NCBI RefSeq assembly: GCF_004127215.1
Contig: NZ_QEWJ01000002.1
Location: 1-64,000, forward strand
DNA length: 64,000 nucleotides
Direction of reading: 5' to 3'
DNA from: Streptococcus oralis
GTDB taxonomy: Bacteria; Bacillota; Bacilli; Lactobacillales; Streptococcaceae
Below are positions 28,028 through 35,981 of this stretch, piece by piece. The translations under genes and the position numbers were made by a program. The notes beneath the pieces are model-generated. The model had not been told where the DNA came from. It ran no database searches and saw only the letters and a program-made list of their open reading frames with translations. Position 1 is the stretch's first letter; each line of letters starts with the position of its first letter.

Positions 28028-30529
28028 ATGAGATTTTACAATCATAAGGAAATTGAGCCTAAGTGGCAAGGCTACTGGGCTGACCATCATACATTTAAGA
28101 CAGGAACAGACGCATCAAAACCGAAGTTTTATGCTCTCGATATGTTCCCATATCCATCAGGAGCTGGATTGCACGTAGGACACCCAGAAGGTTATACAGC
28201 AACCGATATCCTCAGCCGTTACAAACGTGCGCAAGGCTACAATGTTCTTCACCCAATGGGTTGGGATGCCTTTGGATTGCCTGCAGAGCAATACGCCATG
28301 GATACGGGAAATGACCCAGCAGAATTTACAGCGGAAAATATTGCTAACTTCAAACGCCAAATTAATGCGCTTGGCTTCTCTTACGACTGGGATCGTGAAG
28401 TCAACACAACAGATCCAAACTACTACAAATGGACTCAGTGGATTTTCACCAAGCTTTACGAAAAAGGTTTGGCCTATGAAGCGGAAGTGCCAGTAAACTG
28501 GGTGGAAGAATTGGGAACGGCCATTGCCAACGAAGAAGTCCTTCCTGACGGAACTTCTGAGCGTGGTGGCTACCCCGTTGTCCGCAAACCAATGCGCCAA
28601 TGGATGCTTAAAATCACGGCCTATGCAGAGCGATTGCTCAATGACTTAGATGAACTAGACTGGCCAGAGTCTATAAAGGACATGCAACGCAACTGGATTG
28701 GTAAATCAACTGGTGCTAATGTAACTTTTAAAGTTAAGGGAACAGACAAGGAATTCACAGTCTTTACCACTCGTCCCGATACTCTTTTTGGTGCGACTTT
28801 CACCGTTCTGGCACCTGAGCATGAGCTAGTAGATGCCATCACAAGTCCAGAACAAGCTGAGGCAGTAGCAGACTACAAACACCAAGCCAGCCTCAAGTCA
28901 GACTTGGCTCGTACAGACCTTGCCAAAGAAAAAACTGGTGTTTGGACTGGTGCTTATGCCATCAACCCTGTCAATGGCAAGGAAATTCCGATCTGGATCG
29001 CGGACTATGTTCTTGCTAGCTACGGAACAGGTGCTGTCATGGCTGTACCAGCCCACGACCAACGTGACTGGGAATTTGCCAAACAGTTTGGTCTTCCAAT
29101 CGTAGAAGTGCTAGAAGGTGGAAACGTTGAAGAAGCTGCCTACACAGAGGATGGACTTCATATCAATTCTGATTTTTTGAACGGACTCAATAAAGAAGAT
29201 GCTATTGCTAAAATTGTAGCTTGGTTGGAAGAAAAAGGTTGTGGTCAAGAGAAGGTTACCTACCGTCTCCGCGACTGGCTCTTTAGTCGTCAACGATACT
29301 GGGGGGAGCCAATCCCAATCATTCATTGGGAAGATGGGACTTCAACAGCTGTTCCTGAAAGTGAATTGCCACTTGTCTTGCCAGTAACCAAGGACATCCG
29401 CCCTTCAGGTACAGGGGAAAGTCCACTGGCTAACGTAACAGACTGGCTTGAAGTGACTCGTGAAGATGGTGTCAAAGGTCGTCGTGAAACAAACACTATG
29501 CCACAATGGGCTGGTTCAAGCTGGTACTACCTCCGTTATATTGACCCACACAATACTGAGAAATTGGCTGATGAGGATCTCCTCAAACAATGGTTGCCAG
29601 TCGATATCTATGTGGGTGGTGCAGAACACGCTGTGCTTCACTTGCTTTACGCTCGTTTCTGGCACAAATTCCTCTATGACCTCGGTGTTGTTCCGACTAA
29701 GGAACCATTCCAAAAACTCTTTAACCAAGGAATGATATTGGGAACAAGCTACCGTGACCACCGCGGGGCTCTTGTGGCAACTGATAAGGTTGAAAAACGT
29801 GATGGTTCCTTCTTCCATGTGGAAACAGGAGAAGAGTTGGAGCAGGCTCCAGCCAAGATGTCTAAATCCCTCAAGAACGTTGTCAACCCAGACGATGTGG
29901 TGGAACAATACGGTGCTGACACTCTTCGTGTCTATGAAATGTTCATGGGACCGCTGGATGCTTCTATCGCTTGGTCAGAAGAAGGTCTGGAAGGAAGCCG
30001 TAAGTTCCTTGACCGTGTTTACCGTTTGATGACAACCAAAGAAATCGTTGCGAAAAATAGCGGTGCTCTTGACAAAGTTTATAATGAGACCGTCAAGTCT
30101 GTAACAGAGCAAATCGAGTCCATGAAATTCAACACAGCCATTGCCCAACTCATGGTCTTTGTCAACGCTGCTAACAAGGAAGACAAACTCTATGTGGACT
30201 ATGCCAAAGGCTTTATCCAATTGATCGCCCCATTTGCACCTCACTTGGCAGAAGAGCTCTGGCAAACTATTGCAGCAACAGGTGAGTCAATCTCTTACGT
30301 AGCTTGGCCAACTTGGGACGAAAGCAAATTGGTTGAAGACGAAATTGAAATCGTCGTCCAAATCAAAGGAAAAGTCCGTGCCAAACTCATGGTTGCTAAA
30401 GATCTATCACGCGAAGAATTACAAGAAATCGCTCTTGCTGACGAAAAAGTCAAAGCAGAGATCAATGGTAAGGAAATCGTGAAAGTGATTGCGATACCTA
30501 ATAAACTCGTTAATATCGTTGTGAAATAA
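28028..30529 (+). CDS. leuS: Leucyl-tRNA synthetase
   Basis: The 833-aa class I enzyme charges tRNA-Leu. The HIGH motif is HVGH in [15 protein letters not shown] (residues about 38-52) and KMSKS lies in [11 protein letters not shown]. The editing CP1 domain ([11 protein letters not shown]...) is present, so norvaline and isoleucine proofreading is expected. The length is normal. TGGAG precedes ATG, and a terminator follows closely. Confidence 0.98.
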   Translation: MRFYNHKEIEPKWQGYWADHHTFKTGTDASKPKFYALDMFPYPSGAGLHVGHPEGYTATDILSRYKRAQGYNVLHPMGWDAFGLPAEQYAMDTGNDPAEFTAENIANFKRQINALGFSYDWDREVNTTDPNYYKWTQWIFTKLYEKGLAYEAEVPVNWVEELGTAIANEEVLPDGTSERGGYPVVRKPMRQWMLKITAYAERLLNDLDELDWPESIKDMQRNWIGKSTGANVTFKVKGTDKEFTVFTTRPDTLFGATFTVLAPEHELVDAITSPEQAEAVADYKHQASLKSDLARTDLAKEKTGVWTGAYAINPVNGKEIPIWIADYVLASYGTGAVMAVPAHDQRDWEFAKQFGLPIVEVLEGGNVEEAAYTEDGLHINSDFLNGLNKEDAIAKIVAWLEEKGCGQEKVTYRLRDWLFSRQRYWGEPIPIIHWEDGTSTAVPESELPLVLPVTKDIRPSGTGESPLANVTDWLEVTREDGVKGRRETNTMPQWAGSSWYYLRYIDPHNTEKLADEDLLKQWLPVDIYVGGAEHAVLHLLYARFWHKFLYDLGVVPTKEPFQKLFNQGMILGTSYRDHRGALVATDKVEKRDGSFFHVETGEELEQAPAKMSKSLKNVVNPDDVVEQYGADTLRVYEMFMGPLDASIAWSEEGLEGSRKFLDRVYRLMTTKEIVAKNSGALDKVYNETVKSVTEQIESMKFNTAIAQLMVFVNAANKEDKLYVDYAKGFIQLIAPFAPHLAEELWQTIAATGESISYVAWPTWDESKLVEDEIEIVVQIKGKVRAKLMVAKDLSREELQEIALADEKVKAEINGKEIVKVIAIPNKLVNIVVK

Positions 30530-30535
30530 GAAATG

Positions 30536-30567
30536 AATCCTTCAGAGTAGAATCTGGAGGATTTTTA
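30536..30567 (+). terminator. Terminator of leuS
   Basis: AATCCTTCAGA pairs with TCTGGAGGATT around a 6-nt loop, followed by TTTTATTA. Confidence 0.88.
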
Positions 30568-30574
30568 TTATGTG

Positions 30575-31325
30575 ACTATTAGTCCGTCTCGCTCCGTAAG
30601 GTGCGAGACCAATAAACCACCCGCTATGCGGGTGCGCGTCGAAGGTTATACCAAAAAAACTCCAAACGCGATAACAATAAAGGTGTTCAAGCCAATTGTA
30701 AAGCGAAAGGAGAAAAATATGGCACAAAAGGCACATAGTTTATCACATACAAAGTGGATGTGTAAATATCACATTGTGTTCACCCCTAAGTATAGACGAA
30801 AAATCATTTATAATCAATATCGAAGTAGTTTGGGAGAAATATTCCACCGATTATGTAGTTATAAAGGTGTTGAAATTATCGAAGGACACTTAATGCCTGA
30901 TCATGTACATATGTTAGTAAGTATTCCACCAAGGATAAGTGTTTCAAGTTTCATGGGTTATTTAAAAGGCAAAAGTGCACTCATAATGTTTGACAAACAC
31001 GCCAATCTCAAGTACAAGTTTGGGAGCCGGCATTTTTGGGCAGAAGGTTATTATGTAAGTACAGTAGGACTTAATGAAGCCACAATAAAGAAATATATTC
31101 AAGAGCAGGAAAAGCATGATATAGCACCAGATAAATTAAGTGTAAAAGAATATGAGGATCCCTTTAGGGATAGTGGTAAGTAGTATCAAGGTCTCTTTAA
31201 GAGGCAAGTGACGAGTCAAGAGCAATGAGGCTTGAACAACGTGAAAGCCAGCGTCTTTAGGCGCTGGCTGGTGATTTGGGCTTATAGCCCTGGTGCAAAC
31301 CACCCGTTAGACGGGTGGTTATGAT
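30575..31325 (+). mobile_element. IS200-type insertion sequence (IS200/IS605 family)
   Basis: The element has a single HUH transposase gene and subterminal hairpins: CACCCGC-tat-GCGGGTG at 30618-30634 on the left and ACCACCCGT-taga-CGGGTGGT at 31298-31320 on the right. An additional GTCTCG/CGAGAC stem lies at 30586-30609. As in this family there are no terminal inverted repeats or target duplications, so the exact ends are estimates. It lies in the gap between the leuS terminator and the MarR promoter and breaks no gene. Confidence 0.85.
30719..31183 (+). CDS. tnpA: IS200/IS605 family Y1-HUH transposase TnpA
   Basis: The 154-aa transposase moves single-stranded DNA by a 5'-phosphotyrosine intermediate. 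The HUH motif is H62-V-H64 in MPDHVHMLVSIP, and the catalytic tyrosine is expected at Y126 with Q130 (KKYIQEQEKHD). The start at ATG 30719 follows AAAGGAG; the longer upstream frame runs through the left-end hairpins. The gene is intact and looks active. No tnpB/RNA-guided nuclease gene accompanies it. Confidence 0.93.
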   Translation: MAQKAHSLSHTKWMCKYHIVFTPKYRRKIIYNQYRSSLGEIFHRLCSYKGVEIIEGHLMPDHVHMLVSIPPRISVSSFMGYLKGKSALIMFDKHANLKYKFGSRHFWAEGYYVSTVGLNEATIKKYIQEQEKHDIAPDKLSVKEYEDPFRDSGK

Positions 31326-31361
31326 TTGACAGGAAGTTTCTATTTTGTTAATATGATTAAC
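31326..31361 (+). promoter_or_regulatory. Promoter and operator of the MarR gene
   Basis: TTGACA (31326-31331), 17 bp, TAATAT (31349-31354). The palindrome GTTAATATGATTAAC (31347-31361) covers the -10 and is a natural site for autorepression by the MarR protein encoded just downstream. Confidence 0.75.
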
Positions 31362-31377
31362 AAAGAAAAGAGAGATT

Positions 31378-31833
31378 ATGGATAAAAAAGAATTTATTAC
31401 ATTTAATAATCGTTTCAATAGATTTATTTTAGCGTTTGAACAGTTAAAAAAGAATCAACATAAAATTAGTGTTGACAAATCCATTACTTTGAATGAGGTA
31501 CATTTGATTGTTGTGATTGGGGAAAATCAGCCCTTAAATCTAGTAAAATTATCTGAATTATTAGAAGTTTCAAGAAGTGCAATAACTCAAAGTGTTAGGA
31601 GATTGATTCAAAAAAATTTAGTTGTTTTTGGTTTTGCTCCGAATAATGGGAAAAATAAATATTTGAGATTATCTGAAAAAGGCATCGAAGTTTTTAAAAT
31701 CCATAAGGAGCAACAAGCATATATTGAAAAATCGGTCTTTTCAGTTTTAAACAACTATAGCGAGGAGGAGCTTCAGACAGTTGTGAAATTGATGGATGAT
31801 ATTGAAAAGGTATGGGGGAAATTACCGTGGTAA
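31378..31833 (+). CDS. MarR-family transcriptional repressor
   Basis: The 151-aa protein has the winged-helix core (LNLVKLSELLEVSRSAITQSVRRLIQKNLV, wing around NNGKNKYLRLSEKG). MarR proteins are dimers that leave DNA on binding small ligands. GAGAG precedes ATG weakly. It sits directly upstream of an acyl hydrolase, and both genes carry the same GTTAA-N5-TTAAC operator, so it most likely controls itself and its neighbour, possibly in response to a fatty-acid-like or aromatic compound. Confidence 0.88.
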   Translation: MDKKEFITFNNRFNRFILAFEQLKKNQHKISVDKSITLNEVHLIVVIGENQPLNLVKLSELLEVSRSAITQSVRRLIQKNLVVFGFAPNNGKNKYLRLSEKGIEVFKIHKEQQAYIEKSVFSVLNNYSEEELQTVVKLMDDIEKVWGKLPW

Positions 31834-31850
31834 AAGTCACGGTAAATTTT
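31822..31850 (+). terminator. Hairpin between MarR gene and acyl hydrolase
   Basis: TTACCGTG pairs with CACGGTAA (31822-31829/31838-31845) and is followed by ATTTTAAATTT. It covers the MarR stop codon and may be a weak terminator separating the two genes. Confidence 0.5.
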
Positions 31851-31860
31851 AAATTTGGTT

Positions 31861-31875
31861 GTTAAGCATATTAAC
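31861..31875 (+). promoter_or_regulatory. Second MarR-type operator
   Basis: GTTAAGCATATTAAC shares the GTTAA-N5-TTAAC frame with the operator at 31347-31361. It lies 14 bp upstream of the hydrolase start codon, where bound repressor would block transcription. Confidence 0.65.
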
Positions 31876-31888
31876 AAAAGGAGAAGAT

Positions 31889-33121
31889 ATGACTGTAAAC
31901 ATTGAACTGATTTCACAAACTGACTTAGCAGATGAATCTTTTTATATCACTATCAATGGTTTAGAACCAAGGACAAGGTATTGTGTAGAAATGTACCTAT
32001 CTGATTATTACTGTATAAATGCTCCCTTACTTTTAGATCATGATGTTATGTGGAAATCAACCGCAATTTTTTTATCTGATCAGGGCGGTATGATTGATAC
32101 CTCTCAGACAGCATCTATTTCGGGATCTTATAAAGGGATTTCAGGAATGGGCTTATTCTTTAATGCGAAACCGTTGAAGAATAGGAAAAGGAGATTACCC
32201 AGTTCTCTTGATAGAATTCCATTGCGAGATCGTTTTGGTGTTGAAATTAAAATCAAGCTGGGGAAAGATGTGGTCGCGGAGCAAAATTTTGTAAGGCGTT
32301 ATATGAATCTGGGAATAAGGTATCAAGATATTTATGATAAGCATTTTCAAGGTCGATTATTTTATGATGAAAAGTTAAGAAAGGCGCCAGCCGTGATTAT
32401 TGTTAGTGGTAGTGAGGGAAGAATTGAAAAAGCTCAGAACATTGCCCAACTTTTATCTTCTAGAGGCTATATTTGTCTTGCGATAGCTTATTTTGGTTTA
32501 GAAGAATTACCCCAAAACTTAGAACGAATTCCGATAGAATGTCTGGAGGAAGCGAAAGATTTTCTATATCATCATCCTCAAGTTGATGATACAAAAATAG
32601 GAATATATGGTCGCTCTAAAGGAGCCGAGCTTGTTTTGGCTGGACAAAGTATTTTGGATGATGTGCAATGTTTGGTACTCAATTCCCCCTCAAATGTAAT
32701 ATTTGAGGGAATAAAGGGAAAACTCAACTCTCATTCATCTTCTTGGACATATTTGCAAAAAGAACTTCCGTATCAAAAGTTTCAACTAGGAAATTATTTG
32801 TTAAACAAGTTTTTGGGAAAGCATATTCCTGAAGATAGTAGGGCTCAGATTGATGTGAGTAAAATTGCCTCTCCTTTATTATTACTAGGAAGCGATGTTG
32901 ATGAAATATGGGATGCGTCATCTGCGATAGATGATATTATTTCACATTATAAGGGGAAATCCATTTTGTTTAAAAAATACCATGAAACGGGGCATATGTT
33001 GACGGTTGCTTATCAACCGAATCATCGTTATCGAAAAGATTGGCACTTATTAATGAAAGAAAGTGTAGACTCTTGGTTTGCTACGATAAATTTTTTTGAT
33101 ACACATTTGAAAAATTTGTAG
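31889..33121 (+). CDS. BAAT-family acyl-CoA thioesterase / acyltransferase
   Basis: The 410-aa protein has an N-terminal beta-sandwich (residues 1-140), as in acyl-CoA thioesterase/bile acid-CoA:amino acid N-acyltransferase proteins, and a C-terminal alpha/beta-hydrolase domain. The nucleophile elbow is GRSKG with S243, the acid is D338 or D342 (GSDVDEIWD), and the histidine is H369 (ETGHML). Bacterial relatives hydrolyse acyl-CoA or other thioesters; those with cysteine at the elbow transfer to amino acids, whereas serine favours hydrolysis. ATG 31889 follows AAAGGAG. The substrate is unknown. Confidence 0.85.
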   Translation: MTVNIELISQTDLADESFYITINGLEPRTRYCVEMYLSDYYCINAPLLLDHDVMWKSTAIFLSDQGGMIDTSQTASISGSYKGISGMGLFFNAKPLKNRKRRLPSSLDRIPLRDRFGVEIKIKLGKDVVAEQNFVRRYMNLGIRYQDIYDKHFQGRLFYDEKLRKAPAVIIVSGSEGRIEKAQNIAQLLSSRGYICLAIAYFGLEELPQNLERIPIECLEEAKDFLYHHPQVDDTKIGIYGRSKGAELVLAGQSILDDVQCLVLNSPSNVIFEGIKGKLNSHSSSWTYLQKELPYQKFQLGNYLLNKFLGKHIPEDSRAQIDVSKIASPLLLLGSDVDEIWDASSAIDDIISHYKGKSILFKKYHETGHMLTVAYQPNHRYRKDWHLLMKESVDSWFATINFFDTHLKNL

Positions 33122-33135
33122 ATAGTGCTGAACCG

Positions 33136-33144
33136 TGCTATAAT
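33136..33144 (+). promoter_or_regulatory. Extended -10 promoter of the yjdF transcript
   Basis: TGCTATAAT with TATAAT at 33139-33144, 15 bp after the hydrolase stop. It gives a leader of about 110 nt. Confidence 0.7.
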
Positions 33145-33149
33145 AGTCC

Positions 33150-33258
33150 CAACTAAGATAAAAACACAGTTCTGGTTGGTAGTCCAGACGTAGGCAAGCC
33201 TATCAGTAACCTTCCTCCTTGGTTGCCCATTCTTAGGGATAGATTTAAGGAGGTGCTG
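33150..33258 (+). promoter_or_regulatory. yjdF riboswitch (leader of a DUF2992 gene)
   Basis: A leader of about 110 nt precedes a DUF2992/YjdF gene, the canonical setting of the yjdF RNA motif, which binds azaaromatic compounds and switches translation on. CCTCCTT (33214-33220) can pair exactly with the ribosome binding site AAGGAGG (33247-33253), giving a plain mechanism for sequestration. The assignment rests on gene context and this anti-SD; I did not fold the full consensus. Confidence 0.75.
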
Positions 33259-33260
33259 TC

Positions 33261-33674
33261 ATGGAAATCGTTTCAATTGGCTTGACAGTTTATTTTGAAG
33301 ATGGATTTTGGCATGGATTGTTTGAACAAGAGTATGAGGGAGCTTATCAAGTTTGTCGTGTGACATTTGGTCAGGAACCAAAAGAGGATGAAATTTTGAA
33401 ACTTTTACAGACTCAGTTTGCTCGGTTATCTTTTAGTCCAGAAGCAATAGTCAAACAGCATGTGAAGATTAAGAATCCGAAGCGTCTGCAGCGAGTTGTA
33501 AAGAAACAGGTGAAGCAGAAAGTTTCTTCTAAGTCACAGGAGCTCTTGCAGTTGCAGCACGAGGAACGAAAAAAGCATTCAAAACAACAGTCCAGTCTCC
33601 AAAAGCAATTGCTCAAGCAAGAGAAATTTGAACGCAAACAGCAAAAACGTAGAGAGAAGCACAAGGGGCATTAA
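33261..33674 (+). CDS. yjdF: YjdF family protein (DUF2992)
   Basis: The 137-aa protein starts MEIVSIGLTVYFEDGFWHGLFEQE, the DUF2992 signature, then becomes a very basic, glutamine- and lysine-rich helix (KQQSSLQKQLLKQEKFERKQQKRREKHKGH). The function of YjdF is unknown; it is linked to response to planar aromatic compounds through its riboswitch. AAGGAGG lies 8 nt before ATG. Its terminator ends the conserved chromosome before the accessory region. Confidence 0.88.
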   Translation: MEIVSIGLTVYFEDGFWHGLFEQEYEGAYQVCRVTFGQEPKEDEILKLLQTQFARLSFSPEAIVKQHVKIKNPKRLQRVVKKQVKQKVSSKSQELLQLQHEERKKHSKQQSSLQKQLLKQEKFERKQQKRREKHKGH

Positions 33675-33694
33675 CTCACTCGTTTTCATATTTG

Positions 33695-33727
33695 AACATT
33701 CCTCCATAAACTGGGGGATGTTTTTTC
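33695..33727 (+). terminator. Terminator of yjdF
   Basis: AACATTCCTCC pairs with GGGGGATGTT, with wobble pairs, and is followed by a run of T residues (33719-33726). Confidence 0.85.
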
Positions 33728-33824
33728 TAAGAGTGTATGGGTCTTTGTACGTATTGAAAACCTTGATTTTACAGGCTTTGTTTTAACGTGTAAATTGGCA
33801 AAAATAGGCTTTTTTTACTCTTTG

Positions 33825-33846
33825 GCTACCAAAATGCTACCAGAAA
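33825..33846. repeat. Integrase arm-like repeats at the left end of the element
   Basis: GCTACCAAAAT-GCTACCAGAAA is a direct repeat with an 11-bp period. Similar GCTACCA pairs lie just downstream of the integrase gene at 39150-39169 and 39332-39349. Such sites beside streptococcal integrase genes are typical arm-type binding sites, so this marks the left end of the integrative element. Confidence 0.55.
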
Positions 33847-33859
33847 AAAGGGGTATGAT

Positions 33860-33888
33860 TTGACAAAATACCCCAGATGGGGTATACT
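33860..33888 (+). promoter_or_regulatory. Promoter of the antitoxin RNA
   Basis: A near-consensus promoter: TTGACA (33860-33865), 17 bp, TATACT (33883-33888). The spacer contains the inverted repeat ATACCCC-agat-GGGGTAT. Confidence 0.85.
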
Positions 33889-33894
33889 TTAGAT

Positions 33895-33960
33895 ACTAAG
33901 GTATGGTTCATTAGAACACCAAAGCCCCCAACTAGTGCCAATAGTTGAGGGCTTTTTTTA
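33895..33960 (+). ncRNA. Antisense antitoxin RNA of the Fst-type toxin (RNA II)
   Basis: A transcript of about 66 nt runs from the promoter to a terminator hairpin GCCCCCAACTA/TAGTTGAGGGC with T tract (33922-33958). It converges on the toxin gene, so the toxin mRNA shares the terminator region in antisense. Its 5' part, 33898-33920, is a diverged direct repeat of the toxin translation start region 34087-34111, exactly the arrangement by which RNA II blocks Fst translation in the enterococcal par locus. Confidence 0.8.
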
Positions 33961-34001
33961 CGTTCTATGAAGATTAACGGGTGTATATGGGCTGGCGATG
34001 C

Positions 34002-34100
34002 TTATTTTTTGCCATCCAACCACTTACAAATGAAATAGAGGATAATTCCAGCTATTACATTTGCCATGATGGCAATAAGGAGCTCCAAGGTATGACTCAT
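34002..34100 (-). CDS. Fst/PepA1-type membrane toxin of a type I toxin-antitoxin system
   Basis: A 32-aa peptide (MSHTLELLIAIMANVIAG...CKWLDGKK) with one hydrophobic helix and a charged C-terminal tail, the hallmark of the Fst family. Overproduction of such peptides disturbs the membrane. GAGAGGAGG lies 7 nt before ATG, and TGATATAAT (complement of 34159-34167) is its extended -10, giving an mRNA of about 230 nt. The antisense RNA converges from the other end. It lies at the edge of the integrative element and probably stabilises it. Confidence 0.88.
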   Translation of the reverse strand: MSHTLELLIAIMANVIAGIILYFICKWLDGKK

Positions 34101-34179
34101 TATAATACACCTCCTCTCTCGCAAAAATTTGCTTAAGAGAAAAAAGCATTGCTCTACGATTATATCACATTTACACTAA

Positions 34180-34216
34180 AAAAGACGGAGGTTTTAGAAA
34201 AACCACCGCTTTTTTT
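34180..34216. terminator. Bidirectional-looking hairpin between repressor and toxin genes
   Basis: GGAGGTTTT and AAAACCACC pair with A-rich and T-rich flanks on the two sides, so it can end the leftward repressor transcript about 30 bp after its stop codon. Confidence 0.65.
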
Positions 34217-34245
34217 GTGTCCTCTGGAGTGGTAACGGAAGACAT

Positions 34246-34545
34246 TCAGCGCTTATTTTTGAAGTAGGACTCCAGATAGGAGCGTATAACAGCCTTGTCT
34301 TCCTCTGTGGGCTCGTTGTCTCTTAATGTGCTGATGATATCCTCTAAGCCGTCATCTCGTCCTTTGAGGGCGTCTGTGGTCGTCTGGAAGATGTGGGCTA
34401 GTTTCTCTAGTGTCTCATCTTTGGGGTTACGTGTACCGCGTTCCCATTGTGCATATTGTGGCTGAGCTATTCCCAATTTTTCAGAAACTTCTTTTTGTGT
34501 TAGTCCGGCTTGTAATCTAGCTTTTTTGATATTTTCTTTTAACAT
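34246..34545 (-). CDS. XRE-family repressor of the integrative element
   Basis: The 99-aa protein has a Cro/CI helix-turn-helix (KKARLQAGLTQKEVSEKLGIAQPQYAQWERGTRNPKDETLEKLA) and an acidic C-terminal region containing GRDDGLEDIIS. The start at complement 34545 (MLKENIKK) has AAGGA upstream; the frame opens earlier but starts inside its operator. It is divergent from the replication genes and faces two palindromic operators, so it acts as a CI-like master repressor. It is clearly homologous to the repressor at 42005-42301. Confidence 0.88.
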   Translation of the reverse strand: MLKENIKKARLQAGLTQKEVSEKLGIAQPQYAQWERGTRNPKDETLEKLAHIFQTTTDALKGRDDGLEDIISTLRDNEPTEEDKAVIRSYLESYFKNKR

Positions 34546-34569
34546 ACTAAAAAAATCCTTATTTTTTTC

Positions 34570-34598
34570 TTGACATATAAGCAAAATGCTTATATAAT
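34570..34598 (+). promoter_or_regulatory. Rightward early promoter of the element
   Basis: TTGACA (34570-34575), 17 bp, TATAAT (34593-34598), a perfect consensus promoter. Operator O1 fills its spacer, so repressor binding must block it. Confidence 0.85.
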
Positions 34599-34622
34599 AC
34601 TTATATAAACAAAATGTTTATA
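34576..34622. promoter_or_regulatory. Operators O1 and O2 of the XRE repressor
   Basis: O1 is TATAAGC-AAAAT-GCTTATA (34576-34594) and O2 is TATAAAC-AAAAT-GTTTATA (34604-34622). They are 28 bp apart and differ only at one compensated base pair in each half-site. Both are perfect palindromes around the same AAAAT centre. Confidence 0.85.
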
Positions 34623-34721
34623 TTTTAAACAAACGATTTTACTTTAACTTTAATTATATCATATTGTAAAGGAGGTGATGCGGTTGATTTCCAAAATAAA
34701 AAAGTTCCCCCAACTCAAAAT

Positions 34722-34826
34722 ATGCTGAAACGAGCTGAGAAAGAACTTTACAAAAACAAACGTTGTTATTATACCAAAAATTGGTGTAATTGTCTACATT
34801 GCCGAAGTTATAAGGCTAGAAAGTGA
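34722..34826 (+). CDS. Possible cysteine-rich 34-aa protein
   Basis: The frame codes MLKRAEKELYKNKRCYYTK then NWCNCLHCRSYKARK, with four cysteines (C-x6-C-x-C-x2-C) that could bind zinc. No ribosome binding site stands before ATG 34722. The frame is open upstream to a strong AAAGGAGGTGATG near 34671, but no standard start codon lies in phase there. The clustered cysteines make chance coding less likely. It would be the first gene of the rightward early operon. Confidence 0.4.
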   Translation: MLKRAEKELYKNKRCYYTKNWCNCLHCRSYKARK

Positions 34827-34832
34827 GTATAA

Positions 34833-35087
34833 ATGGCTTATGTAAACGCAAGCTATCTATGTGATGTTGTAGGAAGTGTTTCTGATTTAGAGATAAGAGA
34901 TTATGTGGTTTATAGTCCTAAATTGGGTCAAGTGATTATTTTGAGCGCTGAACTGTATAACGCTTTGGATAGTCAAGAAGTTGAATCCGCTAGTAGTGTG
35001 AGACAGTTGGAGAACGTTGCTTATAAGGCTGCTTTACAAGTTTACCAGGAGCAGATGATGGAAGAAGGAAGGGAGAATGGCCTATAA
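34833..35087 (+). CDS. Small early protein of the element (84 aa), unknown
   Basis: An acidic protein starting MAYVNASYLCDVVGSVSDLEI. The segment YVVYSPKLGQVIILSAELYNAL resembles SFYSPSLGASVLINDDVFNDI of the small gene at 42524-42706, and both genes lie divergent to homologous XRE repressors. The ribosome binding site is weak (GTGAGT). Its end overlaps the next gene by 11 bp, so the two are coupled. Function unknown. Confidence 0.65.
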   Translation: MAYVNASYLCDVVGSVSDLEIRDYVVYSPKLGQVIILSAELYNALDSQEVESASSVRQLENVAYKAALQVYQEQMMEEGRENGL

Positions 35088-35544
35088 AGATTATTACGAG
35101 TATAAAGACATTATGGAAGCCACTGGCAAGTCCTATAGTGCTGTTAAAAAATGGCGGATAAGTATTGAACGATTATCAGGTTATGAGTTTAAGAAGGTCA
35201 AGATACATGTTACTCGTAAGCATGTAAAAGACCATTATCAATTTACTGAAGAAGAGTTTGAAAAGTTTATCAAACTTTCTAAGCGAATTGATGAAACAAA
35301 AAACATGACTGAAGCTGTAACAGCTATATGGGGCGACTTGAAGAGTGCCGAAGAAAGGGCACTTAAACTAGACGTGGCAGAATTAAAAGATTTTCAAGAA
35401 AAACAGAAAGAAAGTAACAAAAATACAGCCTTTCAGATTATTTCTTTGAAAAATAGCATTAGACGATTAGAAAAACTAGAAGAACGACTTGAAGCCCTAG
35501 AAGAAAATCAGGGTAAAGGGTTTTTCTCAAAATTAAAAAAATAG
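35077..35544 (+). CDS. Putative DNA-binding coiled-coil protein of the element
   Basis: The 155-aa protein starts with a MerR/HTH-like segment (MAYKDYYEYKDIMEATGKSYSAVKKWRISI) and ends in a long coiled coil (about residues 95-150, RRLEKLEERLEALEENQ). This layout recalls plasmid accessory proteins that combine an N-terminal HTH with a coiled coil. GAAGGGAG lies 8 nt before ATG. A role in replication control or segregation is a guess from context. Confidence 0.65.
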   Translation: MAYKDYYEYKDIMEATGKSYSAVKKWRISIERLSGYEFKKVKIHVTRKHVKDHYQFTEEEFEKFIKLSKRIDETKNMTEAVTAIWGDLKSAEERALKLDVAELKDFQEKQKESNKNTAFQIISLKNSIRRLEKLEERLEALEENQGKGFFSKLKK

Positions 35545-35561
35545 AAAAGGAAATATAAAAA

Positions 35562-35981
35562 ATGGCAAACAAAAAAATTAAACTAACATCACCGCTTTCA
35601 CTTAAAGAAGTAGCTCTTGAAAGCTCTCAATTTGATATTCCTGAAAAAATCTTAGTAGATTTTTCCAAAGCTCGAGCAAGTAAGAAGTACAAAGATGGGA
35701 AACCTACTGACTATATTGGCTCTTATGTGATGTTTGGAATTGATGAGCGAACCGCTAAGGCTGTAAATGATGGCTTAATAGACCAAGAGGACGTTAAGGC
35801 GTTCAAGATTGAAGTTCATGGCAGTTTCGAGGAGATTGAAGAAAACATTGAGTTTGGTGGCTCTCTATTCGTTGAGTTGCTAGATGTGCAGGTCAAAGCG
35901 GATTGGGTTGAAGGACGCAATTCTGGATATAAAGCCGTCAAACTGGTAGCCTCTGGGCTAAAACTTGCTATGCAGGTCTAA
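35562..35981 (+). CDS. Element protein of 139 aa, unknown
   Basis: An acidic soluble protein starting MANKKIKLTSPLSLKEVALESSQFD with a probable beta-rich core. I do not recognise it. AAAAGGAAA precedes ATG. Its stop codon lies inside the left arm of the giant inverted repeat (35978-35994), so its 3' end folds into the structure. Proteins at this place in small integrative elements are often single-strand-binding or replication accessory factors; that is only context. Confidence 0.65.
   Translation: MANKKIKLTSPLSLKEVALESSQFDIPEKILVDFSKARASKKYKDGKPTDYIGSYVMFGIDERTAKAVNDGLIDQEDVKAFKIEVHGSFEEIEENIEFGGSLFVELLDVQVKADWVEGRNSGYKAVKLVASGLKLAMQV

Noticed and set aside
30719-31183. RNA-guided TnpB/omega-RNA system at the IS200 copy
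   Set aside because: Only tnpA is present; there is no second gene within the element.
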